DNA of 64,000 bases from Halictus rubicundus. Taxonomy: Eukaryota > Arthropoda > Insecta > Hymenoptera > Halictidae. The notes under the pieces are model-generated. The model worked only from the letters and a program-made list of their open reading frames with translations, was not told the origin of the DNA and did no database searches. Of the stretch, positions 36,878-48,865 are shown piece after piece; positions within the stretch are counted from its first letter, which is position 1; each line of letters opens with the position of its first letter. A program made the position numbers and the translations under genes. The stretch lies in NCBI RefSeq assembly GCF_050948215.1, contig NC_135164.1, positions 6,763,116 to 6,827,115 of the forward strand, in the 5' to 3' direction.

Positions 36878-39800
36878 CTAGGTACAGTTCGAGTAGTCGC
36901 CGACCTCGGTTCCTACCTGACTTTCATTGCGTTTTATCACAAGGACCGGATCCTTCGAGGACTCGACGACCTTTCTCTCGATGTCCAAGTCGTATAGCAG
37001 CGTTGCCTGTAGCGCGTTATACATACCGGTTCGCGCGTACCGAGATGCCTTTGTTAATTCATAGACGCTGGCAGCCAGAGTTAGTATATCTACAAGCAGA
37101 AAAGATCAATTAATTCCCATCTTAATTACCGTTTCATCGGAATCTCCGTGCATCTTTAATTATTTCTTTCCAACGATCAACAAATTTGGGACATTTCAAA
37201 ATCTTGCGCATAGGAAAGTAACAGAAAGTTTCATAAAAAAAATTATTATTTGTAACTTTCAAACCGGTAACTTTGAAATGGTCAAAGACAAATAAAGGTT
37301 TCCACAAGAAAAATTAATTTGAATGGTGCATCACCACTATTTTATTTTAAACTGAACAATATACTAACACTTTACCTATTGAAAGCTTATTAATAGGTTT
37401 CCGAATAACTATTTGTTAATATGCTATGTATTGTTCTAGATAACTTGTTGGATCGCAAACGAAATTGCTGTTATTACTGAGAAGTTTGTTAAGATGTTCT
37501 CCTCTGTCAATCTTTAATTTTGCAGAACTTTATGCTGTAGGCACCGTTCAAGTAGGTGTCTATTACATTTTTTATTTTATTTTTCAGATGAAACTGTATT
37601 TATATTCCAAAAAATATAGATGTACGATATCACTTGAGTAGAAAGTTTGTAATAAGTAGTTCTTTGCCTATAAATTCTATTATAGAATGGAAATGCAATT
37701 ATTTAAAAGAAATTCGGCTGTTCGCCGAATAATTAATCTCAACTGTGAACAGATATAGGAACATACCATCGTTATTATATACAGGAATACACGTTGGATT
37801 CTCCTTTTGACATTTTGTTGCGTTGGCGATTTCTCGTCTACGGCATTCCTGGACGAATTTTATTGCTTCCAACCAATTCTCCATAGCTTTGTGCACGCGT
37901 TGATTCATTGTGGTCCCTCGCAATCGTTCCATCTGTTTTAAGAAATGATTTTGTAAAATACTCAAGTTACTTCATTGCAACTGGACTGTGGACCTTGCTT
38001 TCATAAATTATCTTTTCTCCAACGAAAAATTCCTTACAATTAAAACATGAAATTTTGCCAACTTCTTTGACTCATTAAATTTCATAACTTTAAACTATAT
38101 GCCTAAAAGTAATTCAGAAAATTTTTACTATTTTTGTTTAGAAGATCTCAGTGTTGATGTTCTGTAGTTCCAGAGAACATGAACACATGCTTATCTGTAT
38201 TTGATGAACTTAAGAACTAAAGATCTATAGTCTAGTTGCAAACGAGAGGAACATAAAGATTCTGAACTGAGCTTACTTTTGCAATCAATGTAATAACACG
38301 TGCGTGTTCTCTTAAATAGTCGATAATTAAACGATCTACACGCGATGGGTTTCCTTGAAGGCGAGGAACGGGTATATTGTTTGCACTGGTAACTCTTTTG
38401 CCTGGGAAATGTGCGGCCAATCCAGCCTCACATTTCTTTCGCTCCTTCTCTAATTGCTTGAACTGTTTGTATGTCTGTTCCAGCCTGAAATGGAGTATAC
38501 TCGAAGGAGCTGTTCGTCTAGCTGTTCCACTTCCATTTCGAAGACTCAAGCTTCCACCACAGAGCACAGAAAACGAGCGTGGAACTGGAAGTGGCACAGG
38601 AACTGGCATTACTGATGGGAATACTCCAGATCTGACCGTGCTCGGACTTGGTACTATTCCTGAATTGAACAGAACATTCCCAGAGGAGACGCCAAGAGCA
38701 TTTTGTATTCTTGGTATGTGATGTCGTTGCTTTACAATGTAATTAAAAGTATCCTTGTTCATTGAGGACCCTGCGATTTGATTGGTCAAATGGCTGACGG
38801 AAGGAAAAGCTATTTTCTTGGTGAGATCTAGTCCTTCCATTTTGTACGTATTAGCGCAGTTAGGCTGTTTCAAGTCGTGATACGATGCAGAGCTCTGTGG
38901 TAGCATTTTCAAAGTCTCGCCGTTGCTGGCAGTGTAAGGTTGATAATTATGGTATCCATATTTTGCAATTGACTGGTGCGCATGTCGTGAGCTTAAATTC
39001 TTGGGGAATCCGATCGGTGAGTATGTCTTGGTCTCGATAGTCTTAGATTTTGGACTGATGATTTTCAACAGATTGTTGTCGATTCTGTAATCATTACCCG
39101 AAAGACAGTTCTCGTTCGTATCTAAGCTATTGATTGAGGTCGTGGTGAAGTCGTTCACACCTGGATAATAATCGATCAGTTGTTTGTATTCTTGGTCCAC
39201 AGCTTGATCCAATTTGTAACTACGAGCTTGTTGCAAAAATTGAAATTGTTCGTTTGGTATAGAGATATTCGCCATGCTTAATCTACCCGAGTCTTGTAAA
39301 TCCTTATAGTCACCGGTACTACCGCGTTGTATATTATTCCCAAAACAATTGTGCAAGTTTGTGTCAGCCGGAGAGAAGTGTTGTAATGGAGAATTCGAGA
39401 GAAAACCAGAATCAATGCTCAAATCAGTCATTGCCGAGCTTGGTCTATAACTTTGATTACTGGCAGTCATACTATACAATTCGTGCATAGCAGCTGTTGG
39501 ATTATTATATGTGTTGGTGGTGCCATTTTGTCCAATGTTATTATGATATTCCAGCTCGTTCAGGGTAATCGGATCAGGAGAATCTAATGCCAATGTTAAA
39601 GCCATATTAATATTCAAGTCCGGATTTGTGCAATTTTGTATTCGTTGATAATTTCCAAATAAATCCGTTGTACATCCTACGGTGGACAAACTCTCTGACC
39701 AATTAGACTGTTTACTCGAATTTGCATCATTCGTTGCCGTTAACAGATCATTACACAGCGGTATGGTATTTCCACTGATACATGAATTCTCATCATTTGG

Positions 39801-42768
39801 ACGTAATATGTACGATTGTGAGTCAGATGGGTATATATTTGGATATGCATTAACTCCATTATTGTATAAACTCTCTTGATCTGGTAATTGTACTGCGCAC
39901 GTGTTGAGACTCAATGTTTTCAGTTCTCCGCAAATATTATTATAATTACATTCGAGTTTAGCATTGCTGGAAACACTGTTCTGTAATTTGTTGAATGTAG
40001 AATGCATATTAAAATGATCTAAAGCAGACAGACTAAGGTCTGTGCTATTCTCCATTTTACCCTCCATGATAGAGGATTGTGTTTCCGAGCGATATTTAAT
40101 ATTGCCATTATAACTATTACTCTGAGCATTGTCACAGATGATCGAATCGTCATCAAGGATTTTCGAGACCAAATCATTTACCATAGGATTATTTAAATCC
40201 TGACTATCTTCATCCTCCACATTCATCTATACAAATGAAATATTAAAAAATTGGTGTCAATACAGATTACATAAAATCATTCTTTTTATAAAAAATAAGT
40301 GGGTTTTTATTGGTAAAATAATCGTAAATATGTGTATTTTAATTAATTCTACAAACGTGAGTAATCTTTCTCATGAAAATAATGTGTTCAAAGACAATTC
40401 TACATGAACAAATAATACGAAAATTAAAAACGCCGAAATTTCTGTAGACGCTCCGTTTTCAAAATATCGGTAATTAAAAGCTTTTCTAAATTCTGATTTC
40501 GTCAATGGCGGACACTTACTTTGAAATTGAAACTCCGGACTCCAAACAATATTTTCGAGTATACACGATTAGCGCTCTTTACAATGAAACACTTTGTGCT
40601 GAAGAGTCACCCACTCATACGCATGTACATACGCACGTCGCGAATGTCAATATGCATTAACCATTAAGCGCTGTAACCATCTTATTTGCAAGTGTTCACA
40701 GCATCTCGTGCAAGTGTTAATTTGAAATTTTGCGAGTTAAGCACGAACGGAGCCACTTTCGAACGTATACTTGATTTGAAAAGAGTACACCAGAGTTTGT
40801 AAACGAGTCGTGCCAAACAATAACACGAGAGTGGAAGCAAGCTCTGTGTTCGGGAAAACAAACATCGATCATGATCTTGTCTTTTTTTAAGCTGAGCATA
40901 CCGAAAATGCAGAACTGGCGACATTACATAGAACAGAAAACCTCCGTAAATTTCTATTCTCGAATAAATATGTATACCAAATAACAAAATAAAATTTCGT
41001 TGATTAACTATTTTTTGGAAGATAGCATTAAGCAATAAAATATTACTATAGTTGTGTACTTGATTTCATATTTTAGATTTGTCCAACATTTTCTTGAATT
41101 CGGAAATTCCGAAGATTCAGAAACTCTTTTTGCTATCCAAATTCAATCTAAGAAGTTAAAATCAACCCCTGAAAATTCGTCCGTTTATTCGATTTTATTT
41201 CATACCCGCAAACTGTAAGTGACAGAAAAAGAGTTGTCCGGCAAAAATTATTTCTTTTTTAATTACATCGTTCAGACGTATGAAATCTTTAAAAGATTTT
41301 AACTTAAACTGCGAGTTAAAAATATTCGTAAAATTAGAGTACCGACTGCAATGTTGTGGTATGCGTTGTATTTTATTTTAAATTCGATCGTGGTGTTGTA
41401 TAAAACATGAATTTCTTATGTACAGCATTAATAAAAAATAAAGTCTGTTAGTTTGCAATTTATTTTCACGCTTTTTGACTAGTTTACTCGTTTTTGCAAG
41501 TTCATTGCGACGCGCACAGAGTGCGCTTTTGGAAAATGGGCTCCCCGGTTAACAGGTTAAATCGATCGTAATTATAGTTAGATTTGTCGTCTTGCTTTTG
41601 ATACCTGAATCGCAACAATTGCAGCGCGTAACAAACATGTTGGACTCTAGGTCATAAGTTCGAATACATATTCGTTTCTTCGCGCGGTACGCCACTGTTT
41701 GCGCACTTGCTAACCTATCCCACGCGTCGCTATTGGTAGATTTTTCAATGTTAGTTATTTGAAAACGGAGCCCCTAGCGCAATGGCATCTCCCTTGATTT
41801 TTTTCATTTTATTTTGACATGTATAATCATCCTGTTGAAAGGAAACACGTGAACATGTCAAAATAAAAAGTGAGTAATTTTTAAATAACATTTGCACTGT
41901 ATATATTCCAAATAATAATTTGCTATTCAGCAACTTACAAACCATAGAAAAAAAAAATAACCTGCAATATCTTAAGTTTGAAAGTACTTTGCCTTGCATT
42001 TAAAGGCCAACTTATTATTATAAACTGCTTACATTTTTCTGTGCATTACGCTCCATTAAGTCATAGTTCCAATAGTTATATTCTGTGTTACAACGGTCAG
42101 CTGGATAATTGTTTTGTGGTTCCAACATGCTGATGTTACGTTCAACCATGTTGTTCTACAAAAAACAACATTAAATATCAACGAGTGTTACCCTATTTTC
42201 TAAAATATTACTTATATTGGAAATGCATATTCTTTCACGAAAATCTGTTTTATGTCGTTCCTTTTACAATAATCGTGTATCGTTAAAAGTAAATTAACGT
42301 GGTTATACACGTATTGGAGTACTATGGCAGAAAAATCAAAACTGAACAGACCAACCCATTCTGCATTCACAATCTGATATCGGTGCGGAGAATTTCCAAT
42401 GTAAACCTAACGCGAGAACAACTATGATATCGTTGTATGCGAGCAGCAACTAATTAAAATGAAATCGTTTTTGTTAATTACGTTACCGACATAAACAGTT
42501 CGGACAATAAATTCTTCGACGTGACAAACGCTATGCGTTTCATTTATTCGTTGGTCGAATAATATTCGTCAAACAATACAACCGCATCTTTCCCTACGCA
42601 TTATGTTGGAATGATCGCGTTGTACATTACAGTAGAAAAAGATGAACGTCATTTTTTCGGTGATGAAGTCAGAGTCAGTGGAAAGATGGTCGCTTCGCTT
42701 ACCTTGTTAACTGTAAAACCATTGTTGCCGATAATTGCAGCTAAATTGTGCACCTCGGACAGAGCCAT
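36878..42768 (-). CDS. MEIOC: Meiosis-specific coiled-coil domain protein MEIOC homologue
   Basis: In mammals MEIOC binds the RNA helicase YTHDC2 and drives the switch from mitotic to meiotic transcripts in germ cells. The Drosophila Bam/Bgcn pair acts similarly. Minus-strand exons: 42768-42703, 42155-42033, 40226-38277, 37932-37767 and 37089-36878, joining to 838 residues (human 952). Residues 1 to about 640 are low-complexity, Asn/Ser-rich and probably disordered. The conserved C-terminal domain (about 643-810) starts [20 protein letters not shown] and continues with [38 protein letters not shown] and, after an exon junction, [10 protein letters not shown]. The last exon supplies [20 protein letters not shown]. 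This matches the vertebrate order of motifs closely. The 1950 bp exon begins with ATG straight after a splice acceptor, but two phased upstream exons extend the frame to the ATG at 42768, which I take as the start. The acidic start of that exon (NVEDEDSQD) is therefore internal. Confidence 0.92.
41807..41868. repeat. Small inverted repeat in a MEIOC intron
   Basis: Perfect 16 bp arms (TTTTATTTTGACATGT and its complement) with a 30 bp loop. It is probably a short fold-back repeat or transcript hairpin; no other copy was noticed in the window. Confidence 0.7.
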
Positions 42769-44113
42769 TTGTTAAAGATCACTAAAAATCACCTCTACTC
42801 CTTGCCATCACCCGTTCACTTGTGCGTCTGTCCTCCCAGCAGTGCGCACAACTACATCAACCTACACACTTTCTTTAAACGGAGCTCACTATATAGTATC
42901 TCGCGATGCACATTAACGGTGCTGCTATGGGAGGGCAGAACGTAGATGGAACTGCGGTTATTGTACTATACATACATGTACGCTATATATACGAACCACA
43001 GAGCATTCTCACATAGGCGAAACTCCGATGTTTTTAGCAATCAATTTCGAATGCGCATGCATCTGCAAGTGGATCCCGCGCGAACGTAGTCCCTGAACGT
43101 CATATTTTATCACCAGCAACATCTTATGAGAATATTTGTATTTAATAACTGTACAAATTAGACATAAAATGTGTGAAAATATTCAGTTACATATGTAACA
43201 TGGTAAAAATAACATTTCGAACGATATTCGATTCATGAAATTGTATATGATTGATAAATGCCATCTTCTACCATAGCACTTTTAAACATCGCCGCGCTTC
43301 CCAACGTTTCAAATTTCTCGCACGCAATCTCTTCGCCCTATTTCATCCAAAGGGAGACAGAGATGTCAATATTTCGGAATAACCAGCATCGAAGGTTCCA
43401 ATAGAAGTTTCGTCAAATAAATAATACCACAGCTTACCCTAGTACCAGAGCAGGCTGTGATAATGCATGTTAATCTCCAATTATTTTGAAAATATTTTCT
43501 TTATTTTTATGCGTACATTTATACATATTTCTTAGGATAATAGAAGACGAAAATCAAGAATAAAAAAATTCAAGTTACTAGCGATTAAACATCTTCGTAG
43601 TCCACCAATGACAACCTCCACAATTCAGATCGAGAGTTGCTATTGGTCGACTTTAATTGTTAGTGACGTGAAAACGAAACCAAACTTACAATTCTTTTAC
43701 TCTTGACTTTTGTTTTACATTGTCATAAAGTATGAATTTTTAATTTTTTCTCCACCTGTTGCTGAACGTTTATTGCTAAACGTTTGAACCATGCGCAAGA
43801 AGGCGGGAATATTCGAATACTTCGATCCTATGACATATCAAAAATAACATGCTTTGAAAATATTCATCAAAAATATTTAATCCTAACTACAAGACAATTA
43901 TTATATAAAATAGTGACGTGAAATAAATATAACAATTAGAAATGCTTTCGTTTTAATAAAAGTCATTAAAAATGTGTAGTGTGATCTTATATTGCATGTG
44001 CACTTTATTGCATTACAGATAATACACTTCTTTTTTTGACAGCAATTATGCTATAAAATATGAAAGGAATAATATGAATTTTATATAAGAGTTGTATACA
44101 TTACAAAATTTTT
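42769..44113. other. Intergenic region between MEIOC (5' side) and FGFR1OP2 (3' side)
   Basis: It contains the MEIOC 5' UTR and promoter next to 42769 and the 3' UTR of the FGFR1OP2 gene at the right. The rest is AT-rich with no coding signal. Confidence 0.5.
44004..44009 (-). terminator. Candidate poly(A) signal (AATAAA) of FGFR1OP2
   Basis: AATAAA on the minus strand, 105 bp beyond the stop codon at 44114. This is the nearest canonical hexamer. Confidence 0.5.
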
Positions 44114-44932
44114 TTATAAGGTTTCCGTGTCTGTTTGAACAACTTTATTTTCCACTTCGCTTTCCTTGTTTAGGGAACCATACTTATTCGCAATATTAAC
44201 TAATTCTCGCAATGTTGCATTCTCTTCCTTTAAACTATGATACATCTCTTTCTCTTTTAATTCATTTTCCTCATCTAAGGAAGCTGCAGTTTTCATTATT
44301 GCTGCCATTTCATTAATTTTTTCAGCTTGACTTGAAATTATCTGTAATTTTACAAGGATCAACATATAATAGTAATACAATGAACAAATTACATTGATTA
44401 TAATTGAATGAAATTTATACTTACATTTGCATATTTTGAATTATGTAATGAAGTAAGATCCGTTTTACACAGACGCAACAAAGATGCAGTCTGCTGTCTA
44501 TACTTAGACATTATTAGTTCGAGGACATGCTGATGATCTTTTAATGCATTTTTAAGATGTTTATTTTGAGCTTGTATTTCTTGCAAATGTTTACTTTCCC
44601 TGTGTATATTTGCAATTAATTGTACGTGTGGTCTTTGTTTTGCTTCCTTGTTCAAAATGTCTACTTCTTCTTGATACTATGTAGTTTGTAATACAGATAG
44701 AAAACATTAAAATTAGCATTTGTCTTTAAATTTTATTAATTGTTTATTTTATTGATTGTAGTTTACGGAAACTAACATAAACGTACAATCCTTTTACCTG
44801 TTTCATATTAATGATCTGAGTAAAAACTGATTCTATTTCGCTTATCAAGTTATCCACAACATTTTCATGGTCTGATATCTTAATTACTAACTTGTTTGCA
44901 TTCAGTACAATTTGTTGAAAGGTTAGTGACAT
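44114..44932 (-). CDS. FGOP2: FGFR1OP2/SIKE family coiled-coil protein
   Basis: SIKE1 and FGFR1OP2 are small coiled-coil proteins of the STRIPAK phosphatase-kinase complex, linking it to cytoskeletal and Hippo or innate signalling. Minus-strand exons: 44932-44798, 44676-44425 and 44341-44114. They give 204 residues (human SIKE1 207, FGFR1OP2 253). The family pattern is clear. The start MSLTFQQIVLNANKLV aligns with the helical N-terminus. The junction of exons 1 and 2 reads INMKQ/YQEEVDILN. Then come LKDHQHVLELIMSKYRQQ and, in exon 3, AEKINEMAAIMKTA. Nearly the whole protein is predicted helical or coiled-coil. The start ATG directly follows a splice acceptor, so a non-coding 5' exon must lie upstream; a strong GTAAGT donor at 45533-45528 fits. 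The gene symbol follows the Drosophila name. Confidence 0.9.
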
Positions 44933-45533
44933 CTGTAAAAATATGTAAATATATACATATTATTAATATGTAAAAATATGTATCAACTATAGATCTATTC
45001 ATCAAATTAGGCATACATGCACATTTATCAGTTTTAATGCACTGTATACATTTGAAGCTATTAATGAATACCGTTAGACATTTTATTTCTGCATTACATT
45101 TATATTTTGAACGCGAAACTGTCAAAAGCAATTTGCATAAATAAGGTTACCACCTTTTAGAAAGCTATAAATTATTGTTATTATTACAAGCGATCCTTCT
45201 GACAAGAGTATAATTATTCCAATTCCGTAGATAAAGGTAATAGTTAGATGTATCTAATATACAATAAAAAAATTGTCAATTTCATAAAAGAATACGTATA
45301 TGCATCCCAAGGATTGATACCTATGCTCGTGAGAATATTTTGTGTATCTGATTCATATATTACACTAAATGTTTAATATTTCACGTTTTTCACAATGACA
45401 AACTAAAAACCTTCTTAATATGAAATCTGCTCCTACAAATGGTTAAATGTTGACGGACGTGAAATAGGTTATACTTACGATCAACCTGTTAAATGGTTCT
45501 CGTAGCGTTTTCAATGGAAGTTCGCAAACTTAC

Positions 45534-45660
45534 CTCTTATCAATACAAAATTTGATGCTAGAAATGTTGGTGCAGCTTTAATCCTTAATTCATCCAGCTT
45601 GAAATATGTGCGAAATCGTTGAGGCTGACGTTACATCGACATATCTTCACTAGCTGTATA
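45534..45660 (-). other. Candidate 5' UTR exon of FGFR1OP2
   Basis: A strong donor (GATAAGAG followed by GTAAGT) on the minus strand ends at 45534. It would splice to the acceptor at 44933, which sits immediately before the ATG. The 5' boundary given here is a guess. Confidence 0.4.
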
Positions 45661-46446
45661 AATACAATCGTTTATTTTCAAACGCGTCCATAAGATCATT
45701 GGTTTACCAATTGGAGGACGAAGAAATTCTTACGTCACTCATATGCATGTGTCAGAGTTGAGTATTAATTGATTAATATTTTGCGTTTGATTGATTAATT
45801 AATGCTTACGGTTGAAAAGAGTTAACAAAAATTATTTAATGTTTATTTTATTATTTAATTGTTGATTGACAGTAGAAAGTAGTCACTAAATATAAATATT
45901 AATATATTATTTAATATTAAATATAAATATTAATTTATTCAAATATTAAAATCGAAATTGAATTGAAATTTGATTTGATTAACACTTACTATTTTTAATA
46001 GTGTTTTGTAATGAAACCACCTATTTATTCTTAATACAAACTTAGAAAACTATGTATGAATATATCTGTACATTGTATTAATTGTAATACATATTTCTTC
46101 GTCGTTGTACTTAAATATAACCCTTTAAAATAGAATATAACGTATAATTACAATCTATTCAAATTTCCTGATGTGATTGATTTGATTTACCTATACATAT
46201 ATTTGTTAGTTCTCCTACTCGAGAAACATATTTTCTAGTTGAAAAAGTTTATGAAAATTTTAGTTCCAGATGTACTTACAAGTACATATTTGCTCTAAGT
46301 ATCATTTAATATGCATAATGCATGTACACATACACATCATTCGGGATTTCGTTCGTAAAAATGTTGCTAAAAGTATCTACATAAAACAGTTGGTCAACTA
46401 CATTGAATTTTGAAATTTCTTTACATATACAGTACAATACGGAATA
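45661..46446. other. AT-rich spacer and IAP 3' UTR
   Basis: No coding signal. A minus-strand AATAAA at 46029-46024 could end the IAP transcript, giving a 3' UTR of about 400 bp. ATTAATTA and TTAAATATAAATATT stretches dominate 45750-45960. Confidence 0.4.
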
Positions 46447-47739
46447 CTACGAAAAGAAGGCTCGTACGGTCATGGTAACAGGTTCTCTGCATACTGCGCA
46501 AGTTGCCATTTCAGGAGCACACTTAACGCAAGCTACTATATGTCTACATGGTAAAAATACTACTCCTAATTCTCCGTTGTAACAAATTTTGCACATCCTC
46601 GCATCGTCTATGGGCTTATTGTTTTGCGTTTTCGCATTCGATAGATCTTCTATGCTTCCTTTTACGGATTCTGTGACAGATCCAGTGCTTTCTATACGAC
46701 TATCCGTGGAACAGGATTGAGAACTTGGACCAGGATTACTTTCCTTGATCTCTTCTTCCTTGATTTCTACACTCTTCAATACAGATTGAACTTTCTTCAT
46801 AAAACTTGGTAGATTCATCTGCATTGTTTCCTGGAACAAAATAATATAAGAACGACGATCTATATACAGAGGAAATCGAAAATTTAACATTTTTCCACAT
46901 ACCTTTTTGGATAGCGGTGATATGTGCTGACCCGTTACTTTATTAACATAGTCTTGACCTTTAACCATCAGCAAATAATAACATTTCGAGAACCATTTTG
47001 CGTGTTGTTCCCAGGGCATATCTCCCAGTTCCCAATCTTTCAAACCACCGCCGCAATGATAACACAGAGTTTGATCAGCTTTACCAGTATAATAAAAACC
47101 AGCATCCGCTAATTGTTCTTTTGTTTGTGCCATAGCTTTTGGCCATGTTTCAAATGTCCGTAGTCTAGCAACGTAACTGGCATATTCGGGATGTACTGGT
47201 CCTTTAAGTCTTCCCAAACCTAAACAACTTCGTTTTGCTATACTTGGTAATTGTAATTCTGATGTTAAATTATGATTGTCTGGACCAGAAGTAGGTCTAT
47301 ATTCTACTTCATAAGGGTCTCTACTCCTTGGCCTTGGTGGTGAAAGTGTGTTAGGGTCTACTCCGATTGGGACATTGCCACAATTAATTTTTCGAATAAA
47401 TCTGCATCTTGCAGACCAACGTTGATGATCAACCATCGGATTATCACCTTCTACCCATTGATATATTTCCATGTAACATTCAAAGCATCTTACTTTATCG
47501 CCTTCGCCTGTGTAATAAAATCCAGCAGCCGCAAGTCTTTTTGGTTCTATAATATGCGGGACAGGCCAATTTTCAAAACTCTGCAGTCTGGCTTGTTCGA
47601 AACGATAATCAATGTTATCTACTTCATCATTTAACGAGTGAGTTGTAGGAGATGTTGGTGGTGTTAACTGCGAATTTGCTAAAGACTTAATACTCGAATC
47701 ACTTCCCAACTCTCTACGATATTCAACAATACCAGTCAT
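46447..47739 (-). CDS. Inhibitor of apoptosis, DIAP1-like (two BIR domains and a RING)
   Basis: This IAP binds caspases through its BIR domains and ubiquitinates them and itself through its RING, holding back cell death. Exons 47739-46903 and 46830-46447 give 406 residues (Drosophila DIAP1 438). BIR1 lies at about 50-120 with zinc ligands C85, C88, H105 and C112. BIR2 lies at about 190-260 with C226, C229, H246 and C253. The C-terminal RING runs from C359 to C393 (C359, C362, C374, H376, C380, C383, C390, C393) and ends RAFFS. An acidic, Ser-rich linker separates BIR2 from the RING. The open frame extends 13 codons upstream to 47778 after a stop, but the first ATG is at 47739 (MTGIVEYRRELG), so that is the start chosen. 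Orthology to DIAP1 rather than another two-BIR IAP is inferred from architecture. Confidence 0.93.
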   Translation of the reverse strand: MTGIVEYRRELGSDSSIKSLANSQLTPPTSPTTHSLNDEVDNIDYRFEQARLQSFENWPVPHIIEPKRLAAAGFYYTGEGDKVRCFECYMEIYQWVEGDNPMVDHQRWSARCRFIRKINCGNVPIGVDPNTLSPPRPRSRDPYEVEYRPTSGPDNHNLTSELQLPSIAKRSCLGLGRLKGPVHPEYASYVARLRTFETWPKAMAQTKEQLADAGFYYTGKADQTLCYHCGGGLKDWELGDMPWEQHAKWFSKCYYLLMVKGQDYVNKVTGQHISPLSKKVCGKMLNFRFPLYIDRRSYIILFQETMQMNLPSFMKKVQSVLKSVEIKEEEIKESNPGPSSQSCSTDSRIESTGSVTESVKGSIEDLSNAKTQNNKPIDDARMCKICYNGELGVVFLPCRHIVACVKCAPEMATCAVCREPVTMTVRAFFS

Positions 47740-48865
47740 CGTGTTTAACAGTTCATTGACACTAGATTTGACTTTCACTCATTCTTGATAGTTTTTGATG
47801 ACAATAACAGCTAACAGCAATGGCTTCTACTTACTTTGCTGTGCTTCTTCGTCACAGCGCATGCGCAACCAAAACCAATACTGTATCTACATATGTTGTG
47901 GAGAAAGTAGTGAGGAAGTGTTGTTGGCGGGAAAGTACCGAAAGAGTCCAGGACGATGTATTATATATTATGTGTATATATATTAAATTTAATATATATA
48001 GATACATATGCACATGTTACACATTCATTTTTCGTTTATCTCTTCCTCTGCTTCTACTTCTAGTCTCTTCTCGTGCGAGCGAGAATTGTGGCTACGCTTA
48101 CTCTCTTTATTTATTGTTGTTTTATGATTGTAATTGTATTTCTTTTCTTTGTACATATTCGCTAACCATGTACAACTTTGACTTTTCTGTATCGCAACTA
48201 TATGATAAAATATGTGAAGGAAAGCTGTCTTTTATTTACATTCAACTTAAACAGAAAACAAGTATGATATCTAAGATACATATATTTTCTGTAACAATTT
48301 ACAATTGATGACAGCTTACTATTATTTTCTGGATCGTTATTACTGTCGGAAGAACTGTATTTCAACTTCTTCTTATGTTTTTTATCCTTCTGCTTGTGTT
48401 TTTTTTTCACCTTCTTCTTTTTAACCTGCGATTTCTTAGGCTTTTCAACTTTGATGTTGGCATTTAGAACTTGTTGAGCAGTGTTCTCTGACTATACTAC
48501 TGCTTCTTCAGCATCAAACGTACTAAATAACTCTGTTGGTATTTCATTCGATGAAAATCATTTTTAAACTACGTAAAATTATTCAATTTTTATAGTTGTG
48601 AATAGACTACGGATTTTTACGCTAATCTTCATTTTCGTAGATAATTTTAAAAAATCAGAGTCGTGTAAAAATATTTTGTTTGGTATTTTTGAAACTTTTA
48701 AATTTCGTAAGTCCGTAAAAATCCGCATACCATAAATATTGATAATGTGGCGACCTAGCTGTTTTTGAACACATATATACTATGCGTATACGAAACATAT
48801 ACTCATTGAGAGTAATATGTTTTTGACAATACTCGTTTCATACTGATCAATGTATTTTCTGTATA
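47740..48865. other. Region between IAP and SLC17
   Basis: It holds the IAP 5' UTR and promoter, a broken lysine-rich frame (48320-48557, separate entry) and the SLC17 3' UTR near 48600-48865. A 12 bp inverted repeat (CGGATTTTTACG near 48613 and its complement near 48716) is present. There is no intact gene. Confidence 0.45.
48320..48557 (-). pseudogene. Lysine-rich broken coding fragment
   Basis: The minus strand reads FSSNEIPTELFSTFDAEEAVV, then a TAG stop (48494-48492). It continues in the same frame with SENTAQQVLNANIKVEKPKK, a highly basic KKKHKQKDKKHKKK tract and SSSDSNNDPENN. It ends at a good GTAAGC donor (48319-48314). The composition is typical of the tail of a nuclear RNA-processing protein, but I do not recognise the family. 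Because of the stop and the lack of phased neighbours I call it a probable gene relic. The TAG itself could instead be a weak splice acceptor of a real exon. Confidence 0.3.

Noticed and set aside
46831..46902. Treating the IAP gene as a single uninterrupted 443-codon frame
   Set aside because: The first ATG is at 47739, the upstream 13 codons follow a stop and lack ATG, and the 72 bp segment has canonical intron ends and is absent from the family alignment.
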